A DNA stretch of 6,523 nt from Candidatus Zixiibacteriota bacterium. GTDB lineage: Bacteria > Zixibacteria > MSB-5A5 > GN15 > PGXB01. The stretch spans positions 1-6,523 of the forward strand of contig JAAERC010000940.1 of the NCBI GenBank assembly GCA_024230695.1, read 5' to 3'. Positions 1 to 6,074 of the stretch are shown in pieces (positions within the stretch are counted from its first letter, which is position 1; each line of letters starts with the position of its first letter). Both the position numbers and the translations under genes were made by a program. The notes beneath the pieces were generated by a model. That model ran no database searches and was not told the DNA's origin. It was given only the letters and a program-made list of their open reading frames with translations.

Positions 1-140
1 CCTTTCGTCTTGCACAGAAAGAGTCGAATCGATTTAAGGAAGATGATTTTTTTAGTCGGAATAATATTGAATTTGATATAAAGGCCGATCCTTTTATGGA
101 CAATCCCGAATATGGTATTGTTGTCAGGCATCGGTTTTAG
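1..140 (+). CDS. C-terminal end of a probable outer-membrane beta-barrel protein (5' truncated)
   Basis: Reading from base 3, an open frame of 45 codons runs in from the window edge and stops at TAG 138-140. The visible tail is polar and ends in a short alternating strand, YGIVVRHRF, with phenylalanine last. A terminal aromatic residue on an amphipathic final strand is the usual C-terminal signature of outer-membrane barrels, recognised by the Bam machinery. The two complete barrel proteins downstream end the same way. Nothing else identifies the family, so a TonB-dependent receptor, a porin-like protein or another surface protein are all possible. The next gene starts only 5 bases after the stop, so it is probably in the same operon. 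The frame is certain as far as it can be seen; the outer-membrane assignment is inferred from the tail only. Confidence 0.6.
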   Translation, partial: FRLAQKESNRFKEDDFFSRNNIEFDIKADPFMDNPEYGIVVRHRF

Positions 141-145
141 TTAAA

Positions 146-1111
146 GTGATTTTTAATTCGTTAAAAAATTCGTTAATATTTCTTGTTACTATTCTAATAC
201 TTCTGCTTGCCTGTAAACCTCAAAGCGATTTGATTTATGAATCAAAAAACAGCCCTGCACCAGAAGCGATTATTTTCAAACAATCTATTGATGGTATTAT
301 CCTTGGTAAGAAAATATCCGAGCCGTTTGGATTAACTTCTGATATGCCTGGCAATTTATATCTCGTTGATGCTGGAAATAATAGGATAGTTTGGTTTGAT
401 CGGGATCTTCAGGCCTTACGCGATGTTGGCGGATTGGGTAGTGATGAGGGACTTTTGAATTCGCCAAGTTATATTTCTATTGATAATAATTTAAATCTAT
501 ATGTTGCCGATGGTGGTAATCAAAGAATATCAGTCTATGATACCAGACTTAATTATGCCAAACAAATCAGTTTGGAAGATCAGTCAGACCCGCTCAAATA
601 TGGTCGTCCCTCTGGTATCAAAATCAATCAATATGGTGAACTATGGGTCGCCGATTCGGATAGATCGAAAATATGGATTTTTGATAATGTTGGTTTTTTT
701 GACAGATCAATCGGTGGTTTAGAATCCACGGGCGGTTTTTTATTAAATCCGGCTGGAATGACATCCGATCAGCGCGGACGCACCTTGGTTTGCGATAAAG
801 GAAATGGTCTAATAAAAATATATGATAGTTTTGGGATCTTTCTGCATGAATTTGGTTATAGGAATTTGAAAGAGCCAACCGGGGTTTCGGTGGATAATTT
901 TGGGAATATCTGGGTCCTTGATTCAGAAAATTCTAAAATATTTTGTTTTGATTCAGAGGGGCAACTGATATTTGAACCCGAGCAAATGTATTACGCGGGA
1001 AATATTCCCCTCATAAATCCATCTGATCTGACCGTAACATCTGACAACAGATTGATTGTTTCTGATACAGGGAATGATCGTTTGTTGGAATTTCAAATTC
1101 TGTACCCATAA
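146..1111 (+). CDS. NHL-repeat six-bladed beta-propeller lipoprotein
   Basis: The product has 321 residues. The N-terminus is a lipoprotein signal: lysine 7, a hydrophobic stretch at about 8-21, then the lipobox L20-L21-A22-C23, so Cys23 should be lipidated. Six NHL-type repeats follow at about 58-87, 105-135, 153-181, 200-229, 241-270 and 289-317. Each has the pattern P-x-G/S-hydrophobic, a turn with N or G, L-Y/W-V-x-D, then N-x-[RK]-I-x-x-[FY]-D. Examples are LYLVDAGNNRIVWFD and LWVADSDRSKIWIFD. Six repeats fit one closed six-bladed propeller filling the whole mature protein, with no extra catalytic domain. Such propellers generally bind proteins, glycans or other ligands, and the ligand here is unknown. 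The GTG start is chosen because it is the only one giving a complete lipoprotein signal. It lies 5 bases after the upstream stop with no clear Shine-Dalgarno, so translation may depend on reinitiation. The next gene follows after 21 bases, suggesting a shared envelope role. Confidence 0.88.
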   Translation: MIFNSLKNSLIFLVTILILLLACKPQSDLIYESKNSPAPEAIIFKQSIDGIILGKKISEPFGLTSDMPGNLYLVDAGNNRIVWFDRDLQALRDVGGLGSDEGLLNSPSYISIDNNLNLYVADGGNQRISVYDTRLNYAKQISLEDQSDPLKYGRPSGIKINQYGELWVADSDRSKIWIFDNVGFFDRSIGGLESTGGFLLNPAGMTSDQRGRTLVCDKGNGLIKIYDSFGIFLHEFGYRNLKEPTGVSVDNFGNIWVLDSENSKIFCFDSEGQLIFEPEQMYYAGNIPLINPSDLTVTSDNRLIVSDTGNDRLLEFQILYP

Positions 1112-1117
1112 GCGGAA

Positions 1118-1124
1118 AGAAAGG
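1118..1124 (+). promoter_or_regulatory. Shine-Dalgarno site for the large barrel gene
   Basis: AGAAAGG lies 8 bases upstream of ATG 1133, in the 21-base gap after the NHL lipoprotein gene. It is a good purine-rich match at standard spacing, and it supports the ATG at 1133, which is followed by a clean signal peptide. Confidence 0.6.
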
Positions 1125-1132
1125 CGATCCTG

Positions 1133-4100
1133 ATGCCTCATCTGCGGGTAAAATTCTATTTAATTATAATTGTGTTGATGTGTACCACAGTTTTTGGTGC
1201 CCAAAAAACATATGTTAATGAAGAGGTCATCTCTCGTCTCAAAATTCATAATGGACCGATTGTATCGCTATCAGATAGTTTATTCCTTAATAATAAAAAA
1301 CTAAATCGAGATGTTGATTACAGAATCGATTATTTTAGTGGAATCGTCACTCTGCAAAATTATCAGCCCCAATTTATTGATTCGCTTAAAATATTTTTTA
1401 CACCGCTCCCTAATTGGCTTAGAAAAATGTATGGAGTTCAACCTGAACATACAGACAGGACAACAATCACTCCAACAAATAGATTCAAACCAAATGAACC
1501 TTTAATAAACTCCGCGATATCATCAAAGTTGCAGATAAGCGGGGCCAAAAAGTTTTCGATCTTATCAGAGACTATTGGATCCTCGCGGTTTGATCAATCG
1601 CTTGAATTATCAATCAAGGGTGAACTCTCACCCGGCCTACAGATTTCGGGATCTGTATCGGATCGGGAATATTATTCTTCATATGGTTCGATCAATAGTA
1701 CTATCAGTGAACTTGATAAAATAAATTTAAAAATCGAATCAAAACATTTTATATCAGAAATCGGTGATCTTGAAATTAGACAGCAATCTGATTTTGGACA
1801 GTCTGATGTCAAACAGGTCAGCGGCCTTGAGGTGGCATATAAAAGCAAAAAAATGTCGATGCTGGCAACCGTTGCTCGTCCGCGTGGACGGCAGGAAACG
1901 ATCCGATTTTCGGGACGTGATCTGGTTCAGGGTCCATATCGTATATGTGTCGGAAGTTCTATTCATCCGATTATCCCCGGTTCGGAAAAAGTGTGGTTTA
2001 ATGGACAGTTACTTGAAAAAGGGGCTGAGAAGGATTATTCAATTGATTATTCATTGGCAACAATAACCTTTTCTCCAAAAGTGCCGGTTGACTCGAGATC
2101 TCGGGTTGAAGTAGATTTTGAACCATTAAATGATAGTTATCAAAAAGAATATTACCGATTTCAAACGGGATTGGTATCGTCCGACTCAGTTATTCTATTT
2201 GAGTTTGGTTATCTACATGAGGGTGATAACAAAAATCGATTAAAAACGGGAGAATTAAGCGCCGAAAGCAAAATATTACTTGAAGGTATCGGGGGGAATA
2301 GCGAGTTGGCGTGGTCGGATGGTGCTGTACCTGATTCGGCTGGCAACTATGTTGAAAGGTTTGATACAGGTAATAATCAATATTTTGAATATGTTGGCGA
2401 TAGTCAGGGTGATTATTCCGTGCGATTTAGCCCGGTTGGCGAAAATAAGGGCGAATATCAATACGTTGGCGCAGGGATATATCATTATGTCGGGTTCGGA
2501 TTTGGAGAATATTTACCTCAAGTATCTATTCCAATTCCAATCAAAGAAGATTACTTCAATGCCGGATTACTATTCAAACCTGCCGAAAATAGTCAGGTTT
2601 CGCTTAAAATTCATCAATCTTTGTATGATAGAAACTTATTTTCTACTCTTGATGATAACAATAATACTGATGGGAAATATATTTTCTCCGGCAGGTATGG
2701 TGCTCTTCCGAACTTGAATTCAAAACAATTCGGCTTATCTATAAATGCTGATTATACCGGTAAACATTATAAGTTTTATACTCGCAAAAATATACCGGAC
2801 CTCGAACGAAAATATTTAATTCCCGATAGTCTTGATATTTTGGAAGACAAAATTGAAGTTTCAACAGCTTCATCAATTATTTTGCCAACACCATATTCGA
2901 TTTTGATATCAGGCGCGATACTGGATTTAAAAAACAAATTTAATTCCGGGTATGGCGAGATCTCGATTTATCCCAATTCCGAAAACTCATTGTTCCCAAC
3001 AGTATCTTATCGGCGGTTAAGAGCCGATTTAGATACTTCAGGGGTTTCATATAAGGGGAAAGGTGATACATATGATGCCAGCTGGAAATATTTGATAAGT
3101 AATTCAACTGAGATCAAAGCGGCGTATAATCAAAGCCGTCGAAGCAATCACTACTTCTCAGGCAAACAGGGTACAACTGAGAGGCAGTACAATATCGCCA
3201 TAAAATATAAATCAGCCGAACTAAGATATGAGAAATATGATGAGGATACGCTTGTTAATAACTGGCAAAATCAAATCAAACGAAATCGGATTATTCTGGC
3301 GTATAACGGCAAAATCAGTGGAATAAAATCCAATATTTATTTAACTGCGCAAAAATTAAGACAAAACCAGATTGATCAAAACCAACTAATGGCACAAATA
3401 AAATATTCATATACTCCATCTATTAGTAATTTATCGATCGGCGGCAGTTATTCTCTTTCTGATGAAAGCCGCTATGAACGAGGGTTAAACTATATCGAAG
3501 TCGAACCCGGTTTTGGAAAGTTTATATTTGAAGATAGTCAGTACATTCCTGATCAGTTTGGTGATCACATCAAAGTCGAAGAGATATTATCAAATCAGGC
3601 CACTGTCAAAAAAGGAGAACGCTCTTTTGATTTGTTCTATAATCCAAAAGATATATATATCCGGCTTGGCTCTAATATTACCGAAGAACTTTTGGCGAAT
3701 GGTAAAAGAGGTGCATTGTGGATTATACCGTTTTTGTCTGATGGCAAAGAATCATACTTGTATCGACGGCTTAACTATAAAAGTGACATTAAAATGATTC
3801 GTTATTCCGGATATTATATAATAAATCTGTCAGGGTCATATAAATATGAGAGCCGCCGTGTTGGCGGAGCCGATTTTGAGAAATATGAACAGGTTTTTAA
3901 AACAACAATCCGCGAAAAGGCCGGGAGGTGGCACTTTTCTCAGGAAGGTTCATATTTCAAATACCAGCGGGACAGTTATTATTTATCGGCCGGGAATATT
4001 GATGGATATAAAATCAAGGCTGATGTAATAAGATATTTTGGGGGTAGTCAGGTAAATAGTGAATTATATTTTCGGTCAGCTCGAGATAAAAGCGGCTCAA

Positions 4101-4384
4101 AATCAAAACAGCTCAGTGTTAAAATCGTTCCGGCTCTCAGGTTTGCCAATCGGGGCGAAACAGTGATTTCTGTTATGGGGTATTTTCAGGAGCTTGACGG
4201 TGGAGATAAATATTCTTACCGGTTAACCGAAAATCTATCTGGAAAAAAGGGCGGAGTTTGGTCACTGCGGTCAGAGTATCGGGTTGGCAGCGATATTAAA
4301 TTTGTGGTTTCGTTTGGCGGACGGTTTTCAGATGATCGAAAACCAAGAACTACCGGAAGAGGGGAATTGATTGCGAGCTTTTAG
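1133..4384 (+). CDS. Large exported protein of unknown function, probable outer-membrane beta-barrel
   Basis: The product has 1083 residues. Residues 1-22 form a signal peptide (R5, K7, hydrophobic core at about 8-20), with likely cleavage after VFG. M16-C17 lacks the small residue needed for a lipobox. Residues about 45-92 and 284-332 contain two copies of one module: [VL]-x-[FL]-N, about ten residues, D-Y-x-I-D-Y, a short strand, and a closing P-L. Between them, at about 170-270, lies a conserved-looking stretch with SGSVSDREY, GDLEIRQ and QGPYR. From memory this resembles unnamed proteins of about 1000 residues or more in FCB-group genomes; I cannot name a family. At 420-460 several Y-V-G-x3-G-x-Y motifs occur in series, with a related segment at 787-815. 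From about 470 onward, alternating polar/hydrophobic strands rich in Tyr, Ser and Arg with short turns fit many barrel strands, and the chain ends IASF with a terminal phenylalanine. The Omp85 gene overlaps its last 14 bases, so translational coupling is likely and this protein may be its client. The function is unknown. Confidence 0.85.
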   Translation: MPHLRVKFYLIIIVLMCTTVFGAQKTYVNEEVISRLKIHNGPIVSLSDSLFLNNKKLNRDVDYRIDYFSGIVTLQNYQPQFIDSLKIFFTPLPNWLRKMYGVQPEHTDRTTITPTNRFKPNEPLINSAISSKLQISGAKKFSILSETIGSSRFDQSLELSIKGELSPGLQISGSVSDREYYSSYGSINSTISELDKINLKIESKHFISEIGDLEIRQQSDFGQSDVKQVSGLEVAYKSKKMSMLATVARPRGRQETIRFSGRDLVQGPYRICVGSSIHPIIPGSEKVWFNGQLLEKGAEKDYSIDYSLATITFSPKVPVDSRSRVEVDFEPLNDSYQKEYYRFQTGLVSSDSVILFEFGYLHEGDNKNRLKTGELSAESKILLEGIGGNSELAWSDGAVPDSAGNYVERFDTGNNQYFEYVGDSQGDYSVRFSPVGENKGEYQYVGAGIYHYVGFGFGEYLPQVSIPIPIKEDYFNAGLLFKPAENSQVSLKIHQSLYDRNLFSTLDDNNNTDGKYIFSGRYGALPNLNSKQFGLSINADYTGKHYKFYTRKNIPDLERKYLIPDSLDILEDKIEVSTASSIILPTPYSILISGAILDLKNKFNSGYGEISIYPNSENSLFPTVSYRRLRADLDTSGVSYKGKGDTYDASWKYLISNSTEIKAAYNQSRRSNHYFSGKQGTTERQYNIAIKYKSAELRYEKYDEDTLVNNWQNQIKRNRIILAYNGKISGIKSNIYLTAQKLRQNQIDQNQLMAQIKYSYTPSISNLSIGGSYSLSDESRYERGLNYIEVEPGFGKFIFEDSQYIPDQFGDHIKVEEILSNQATVKKGERSFDLFYNPKDIYIRLGSNITEELLANGKRGALWIIPFLSDGKESYLYRRLNYKSDIKMIRYSGYYIINLSGSYKYESRRVGGADFEKYEQVFKTTIREKAGRWHFSQEGSYFKYQRDSYYLSAGNIDGYKIKADVIRYFGGSQVNSELYFRSARDKSGSKSKQLSVKIVPALRFANRGETVISVMGYFQELDGGDKYSYRLTENLSGKKGGVWSLRSEYRVGSDIKFVVSFGGRFSDDRKPRTTGRGELIASF
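1283..1408 (+). repeat. Protein-level internal repeat, copy 1 (residues 51-92 of the large barrel protein)
   Basis: The segment reads FLNNKKL, then VDYRIDYFSGIVTL, then a DSLKIFF strand ending in P-L. It aligns with residues 287-332 by shared N, L, D-Y-x-I-D-Y, T, D-S and the final P-L, with small length differences of 1-2 residues. The similarity is at protein level only. It is probably a small periplasmic beta domain duplicated on either side of the SVSD/QGPYR region. Confidence 0.6.
1991..2128 (+). repeat. Protein-level internal repeat, copy 2 (residues 287-332 of the large barrel protein)
   Basis: The segment reads VWFNGQLLEKG, then KDYSIDYSLATITF, then VDSRSRVEVDFEPL. It is the counterpart of residues 51-92. 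It directly follows the QGPYR stretch and precedes the region where strand-like barrel segments begin, so it may mark the boundary between a periplasmic part and the barrel. Confidence 0.6.
2390..2512 (+). repeat. Cluster of short Y-V-G-x3-G-x-Y motifs (residues 420-460)
   Basis: Four nine-residue units follow each other: YVGDSQGDY (420-428), PVGENKGEY (434-442), YVGAGIYHY (444-452, degenerate) and YVGFGFGEY (452-460). The last two share Tyr452. A related unit, EVEPGFGKF, is at 789-797, followed by a Y-I-P-D-x-x-G-D segment at 804-811. The units look like repeated beta-hairpins with glycine turns. The DNA of the units is diverged, so this is not a recent tandem duplication. Confidence 0.6.
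4355..4364 (+). promoter_or_regulatory. Shine-Dalgarno site supporting a TTG start for the Omp85 gene
   Basis: GGAAGAGGGG lies inside the end of the large barrel gene, 6 bases before TTG 4371. It is the strongest purine-rich ribosome-binding site in the window. It decides the start: TTG 4371 begins a complete signal peptide in the Omp85 frame, while TTG 4367 is in a different frame. Confidence 0.65.
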
Positions 4385-6038
4385 GTCAGTAATTCTTTTA
4401 TTTTTTATTCTGCCGTTTCTTTTGATGGCTGAAAATGAGATTCATTTTTACGACGGCTCTCCGGAGTGGCACCGGTTTGTCGAAAGTGAATTAAATAGTA
4501 TAAGTGAAATTGATGTATTTTCCTCCAGAGATATTGCTGATTCTATAAATCTAATACTTATAAATGCCGGGTTCCCCAATAGTACAGTAAAGGTAGATGA
4601 TATTGATAGTGTTAATAAAATTAATATTGAATTTGGAGATCAATTTTATATTGGAAATCTGTTTATTGAAGGAGATAATAGCGACACTATTATATGTAAT
4701 AAATATTTTATAGAATCAGAATATGAGATATTAATTGATTCGATCTTAGAATCTTATAAAGATCAAGGGTATTATTTTGTTAATCTATTACCGCAGAAAT
4801 ATACGGCCGATAACAACAAAGTAAATATCTTTATGTATCTTCAAACCGGACCAATAGTTGAAATATCATCGGTGGAATTTACCGGAATCAAAAAGACCGA
4901 CCCAGAACTATTAAAACGGTATGTAAATATTTCAAAAGGGGAGACTCTAAATTTAGGAAAAATGCAGGATTCTTGGGAAAGATTAAAATATCTTGAATTT
5001 GCGAATTCAAAACGGTTTCCGGAAATAATCCCCGAGCCGGGATATAATAAAGCTCGGGTGAGGTTTGATCTGTCTGAAACCAAATTACTCGATGTTGAAG
5101 GTGCCGGGGGGTATATCCCAGATGATAATGGAAGCTTTGTTGGTTTTTTGGATTTTAAACTGCAAAACTATTTTGGCGGCGGCAGGACTGTTGGGCTGTT
5201 ATTAGATAAAAAAGAAAAAAGCAGATCGGTCAATCAACTTTTGTATAGTCAACCATTTTTTCTTTTAGGGTATGGTCGGGTTGAATTTGTTTTGTCAAAC
5301 AGAGATTACAGGGATCAATTTTATGAGTTTTCATTAAATGGAGTTTATGATTTTGAAATAGGCAGAAATTTATCGGCACGAATTAATTTTGGATGGAAAA
5401 ATCTTGAACCAAGTGATGAATTATTTCAGTCATTTGATGTTTACAGTACCGGATTTGGTATCAAAATGGGAAGGATTGATAATCAATTTAGACAAGCTCC
5501 TCAGTTCTTACTTAATTGGGAAATTGGTTATTATGCTCGTCGATATAAAGTCGGGATAGCCGATTCGATTTCTTTTAATTCAAATATCAGTGATACTCGA
5601 AATAAACTTAAGGTTGAAGCGACCTATACTATTTTTGCTTCGACAGTCATATATCTAAACACAAAATTTGTAGATATAAAAAGTTCCGAAAAACCACTTC
5701 CAATATCTGAAAAGATTCTGTTTGGCGGACGCTCAGGTCCACGAGGGTATCGGAACGATCAATTTTCGGCTCGTCGCTTATTAAGTTTTGAATTAGAACC
5801 CAGATTATATTTTTCATCAAATAATTATTTTTATCCGTTTACAGATGCCGCATATTTTGAATATTACAATATTGATGAATCCGAAAATCTTAGTAAGGAT
5901 GATGATTTTATTTATGGCTATGGTTTTGGATTTAACCTAAATTCGGAAAACCGTTCCTTTGATATAACTTTGGCCTGGGGGAAAAATTCACCGTTTGATC
6001 AACCCCGTCTCAATATTGTTTTGTCGAATAGTTTTTAA
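4371..6038 (+). CDS. Omp85-superfamily outer-membrane assembly/translocation protein, TamA-like size
   Basis: The product has 555 residues. Omp85 proteins (BamA, TamA, TpsB) insert barrel proteins into, or move polypeptides across, the outer membrane. Residues 1-20 are a signal peptide (R2, R5, hydrophobic core, cleavage after LLMA). Residues about 40-235 look like POTRA domains: a weak first unit (about 45-90), a second (about 91-162, with QGYY after its helix) and a clearer third (about 163-235, beginning VEISSVEFTG, with helix LLKRYV and closing strand ARVRFDL). The barrel starts near 240. It contains YFGGGRTVGLLLDKK and SQPFFLLGYGRVEF and the loop-6 signature GGRSGPRGY (452-460). Arg458 and Gly459 of the conserved [VI]-R-G-[FY] are kept, with proline in the usual Val/Ile position. 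The chain ends LSNSF. Three POTRA units and about 550 residues match TamA (577 in E. coli) better than the longer BamA, but TpsB-like or lineage-specific roles are possible. It starts at TTG within the preceding gene, so its synthesis is probably coupled to that barrel protein. Confidence 0.85.
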   Translation: MRAFRSVILLFFILPFLLMAENEIHFYDGSPEWHRFVESELNSISEIDVFSSRDIADSINLILINAGFPNSTVKVDDIDSVNKINIEFGDQFYIGNLFIEGDNSDTIICNKYFIESEYEILIDSILESYKDQGYYFVNLLPQKYTADNNKVNIFMYLQTGPIVEISSVEFTGIKKTDPELLKRYVNISKGETLNLGKMQDSWERLKYLEFANSKRFPEIIPEPGYNKARVRFDLSETKLLDVEGAGGYIPDDNGSFVGFLDFKLQNYFGGGRTVGLLLDKKEKSRSVNQLLYSQPFFLLGYGRVEFVLSNRDYRDQFYEFSLNGVYDFEIGRNLSARINFGWKNLEPSDELFQSFDVYSTGFGIKMGRIDNQFRQAPQFLLNWEIGYYARRYKVGIADSISFNSNISDTRNKLKVEATYTIFASTVIYLNTKFVDIKSSEKPLPISEKILFGGRSGPRGYRNDQFSARRLLSFELEPRLYFSSNNYFYPFTDAAYFEYYNIDESENLSKDDDFIYGYGFGFNLNSENRSFDITLAWGKNSPFDQPRLNIVLSNSF

Positions 6039-6043
6039 AGTTG

Positions 6044-6068
6044 ACTTAACAGATACGCCTGCTTAAGT
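6044..6068 (+). terminator. Weak hairpin between the Omp85 and prenyltransferase genes
   Basis: ACTTAACAG (6044-6052) can pair with CTG-TTAAGT (6059-6061 and 6063-6068), leaving C6062 bulged and a six-base loop. Only three T residues follow before a C. The stem is AT-rich, so it could be a weak terminator or attenuator, an RNA-processing site, or chance. It fills most of the 36-base gap and sits just upstream of the next start codon. Confidence 0.22.
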
Positions 6069-6074
6069 TTCGCG

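Noticed and set aside
146..1111. NHL protein as an enzyme such as a peptidyl-hydroxyglycine lyase or a Ser/Thr kinase sensor domain.
   Set aside because: The six repeats take up the whole mature protein, no kinase or membrane-spanning domain is attached, and the metal-site residues of the lyase were not recognised.
624..1141. Reverse-strand open frames across the NHL gene (84 and 62 codons).
   Set aside because: The protein on the + strand has six clear NHL repeats over the same bases, and the antisense products are unstructured and rich in His, Arg and Gln as expected for shadows.
1143..1190. Cys17 of the large barrel protein as a lipoprotein attachment site.
   Set aside because: The preceding residues are V-L-M, without the small residue at -1 required by signal peptidase II. 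Cleavage after VFG by signal peptidase I fits better.
2280..2717. A 145-codon open frame in another frame inside the large barrel gene.
   Set aside because: It lies wholly within a convincing 1083-codon gene, and its translation has no recognisable domain, signal or neighbour logic.
1133..4384. Large barrel protein as SprA of the type IX secretion system or as LptD.
   Set aside because: It is less than half the length of SprA, no LptD N-terminal OstA-like region or Cys pairs are seen (one Cys in the mature chain), and no partner genes of either system are visible.
6041..6069. TTGACT at 6041 as a -35 element for a promoter of the prenyltransferase gene.
   Set aside because: No acceptable -10 box is found about 17 bases downstream (TAAGTT), and the match overlaps the hairpin.
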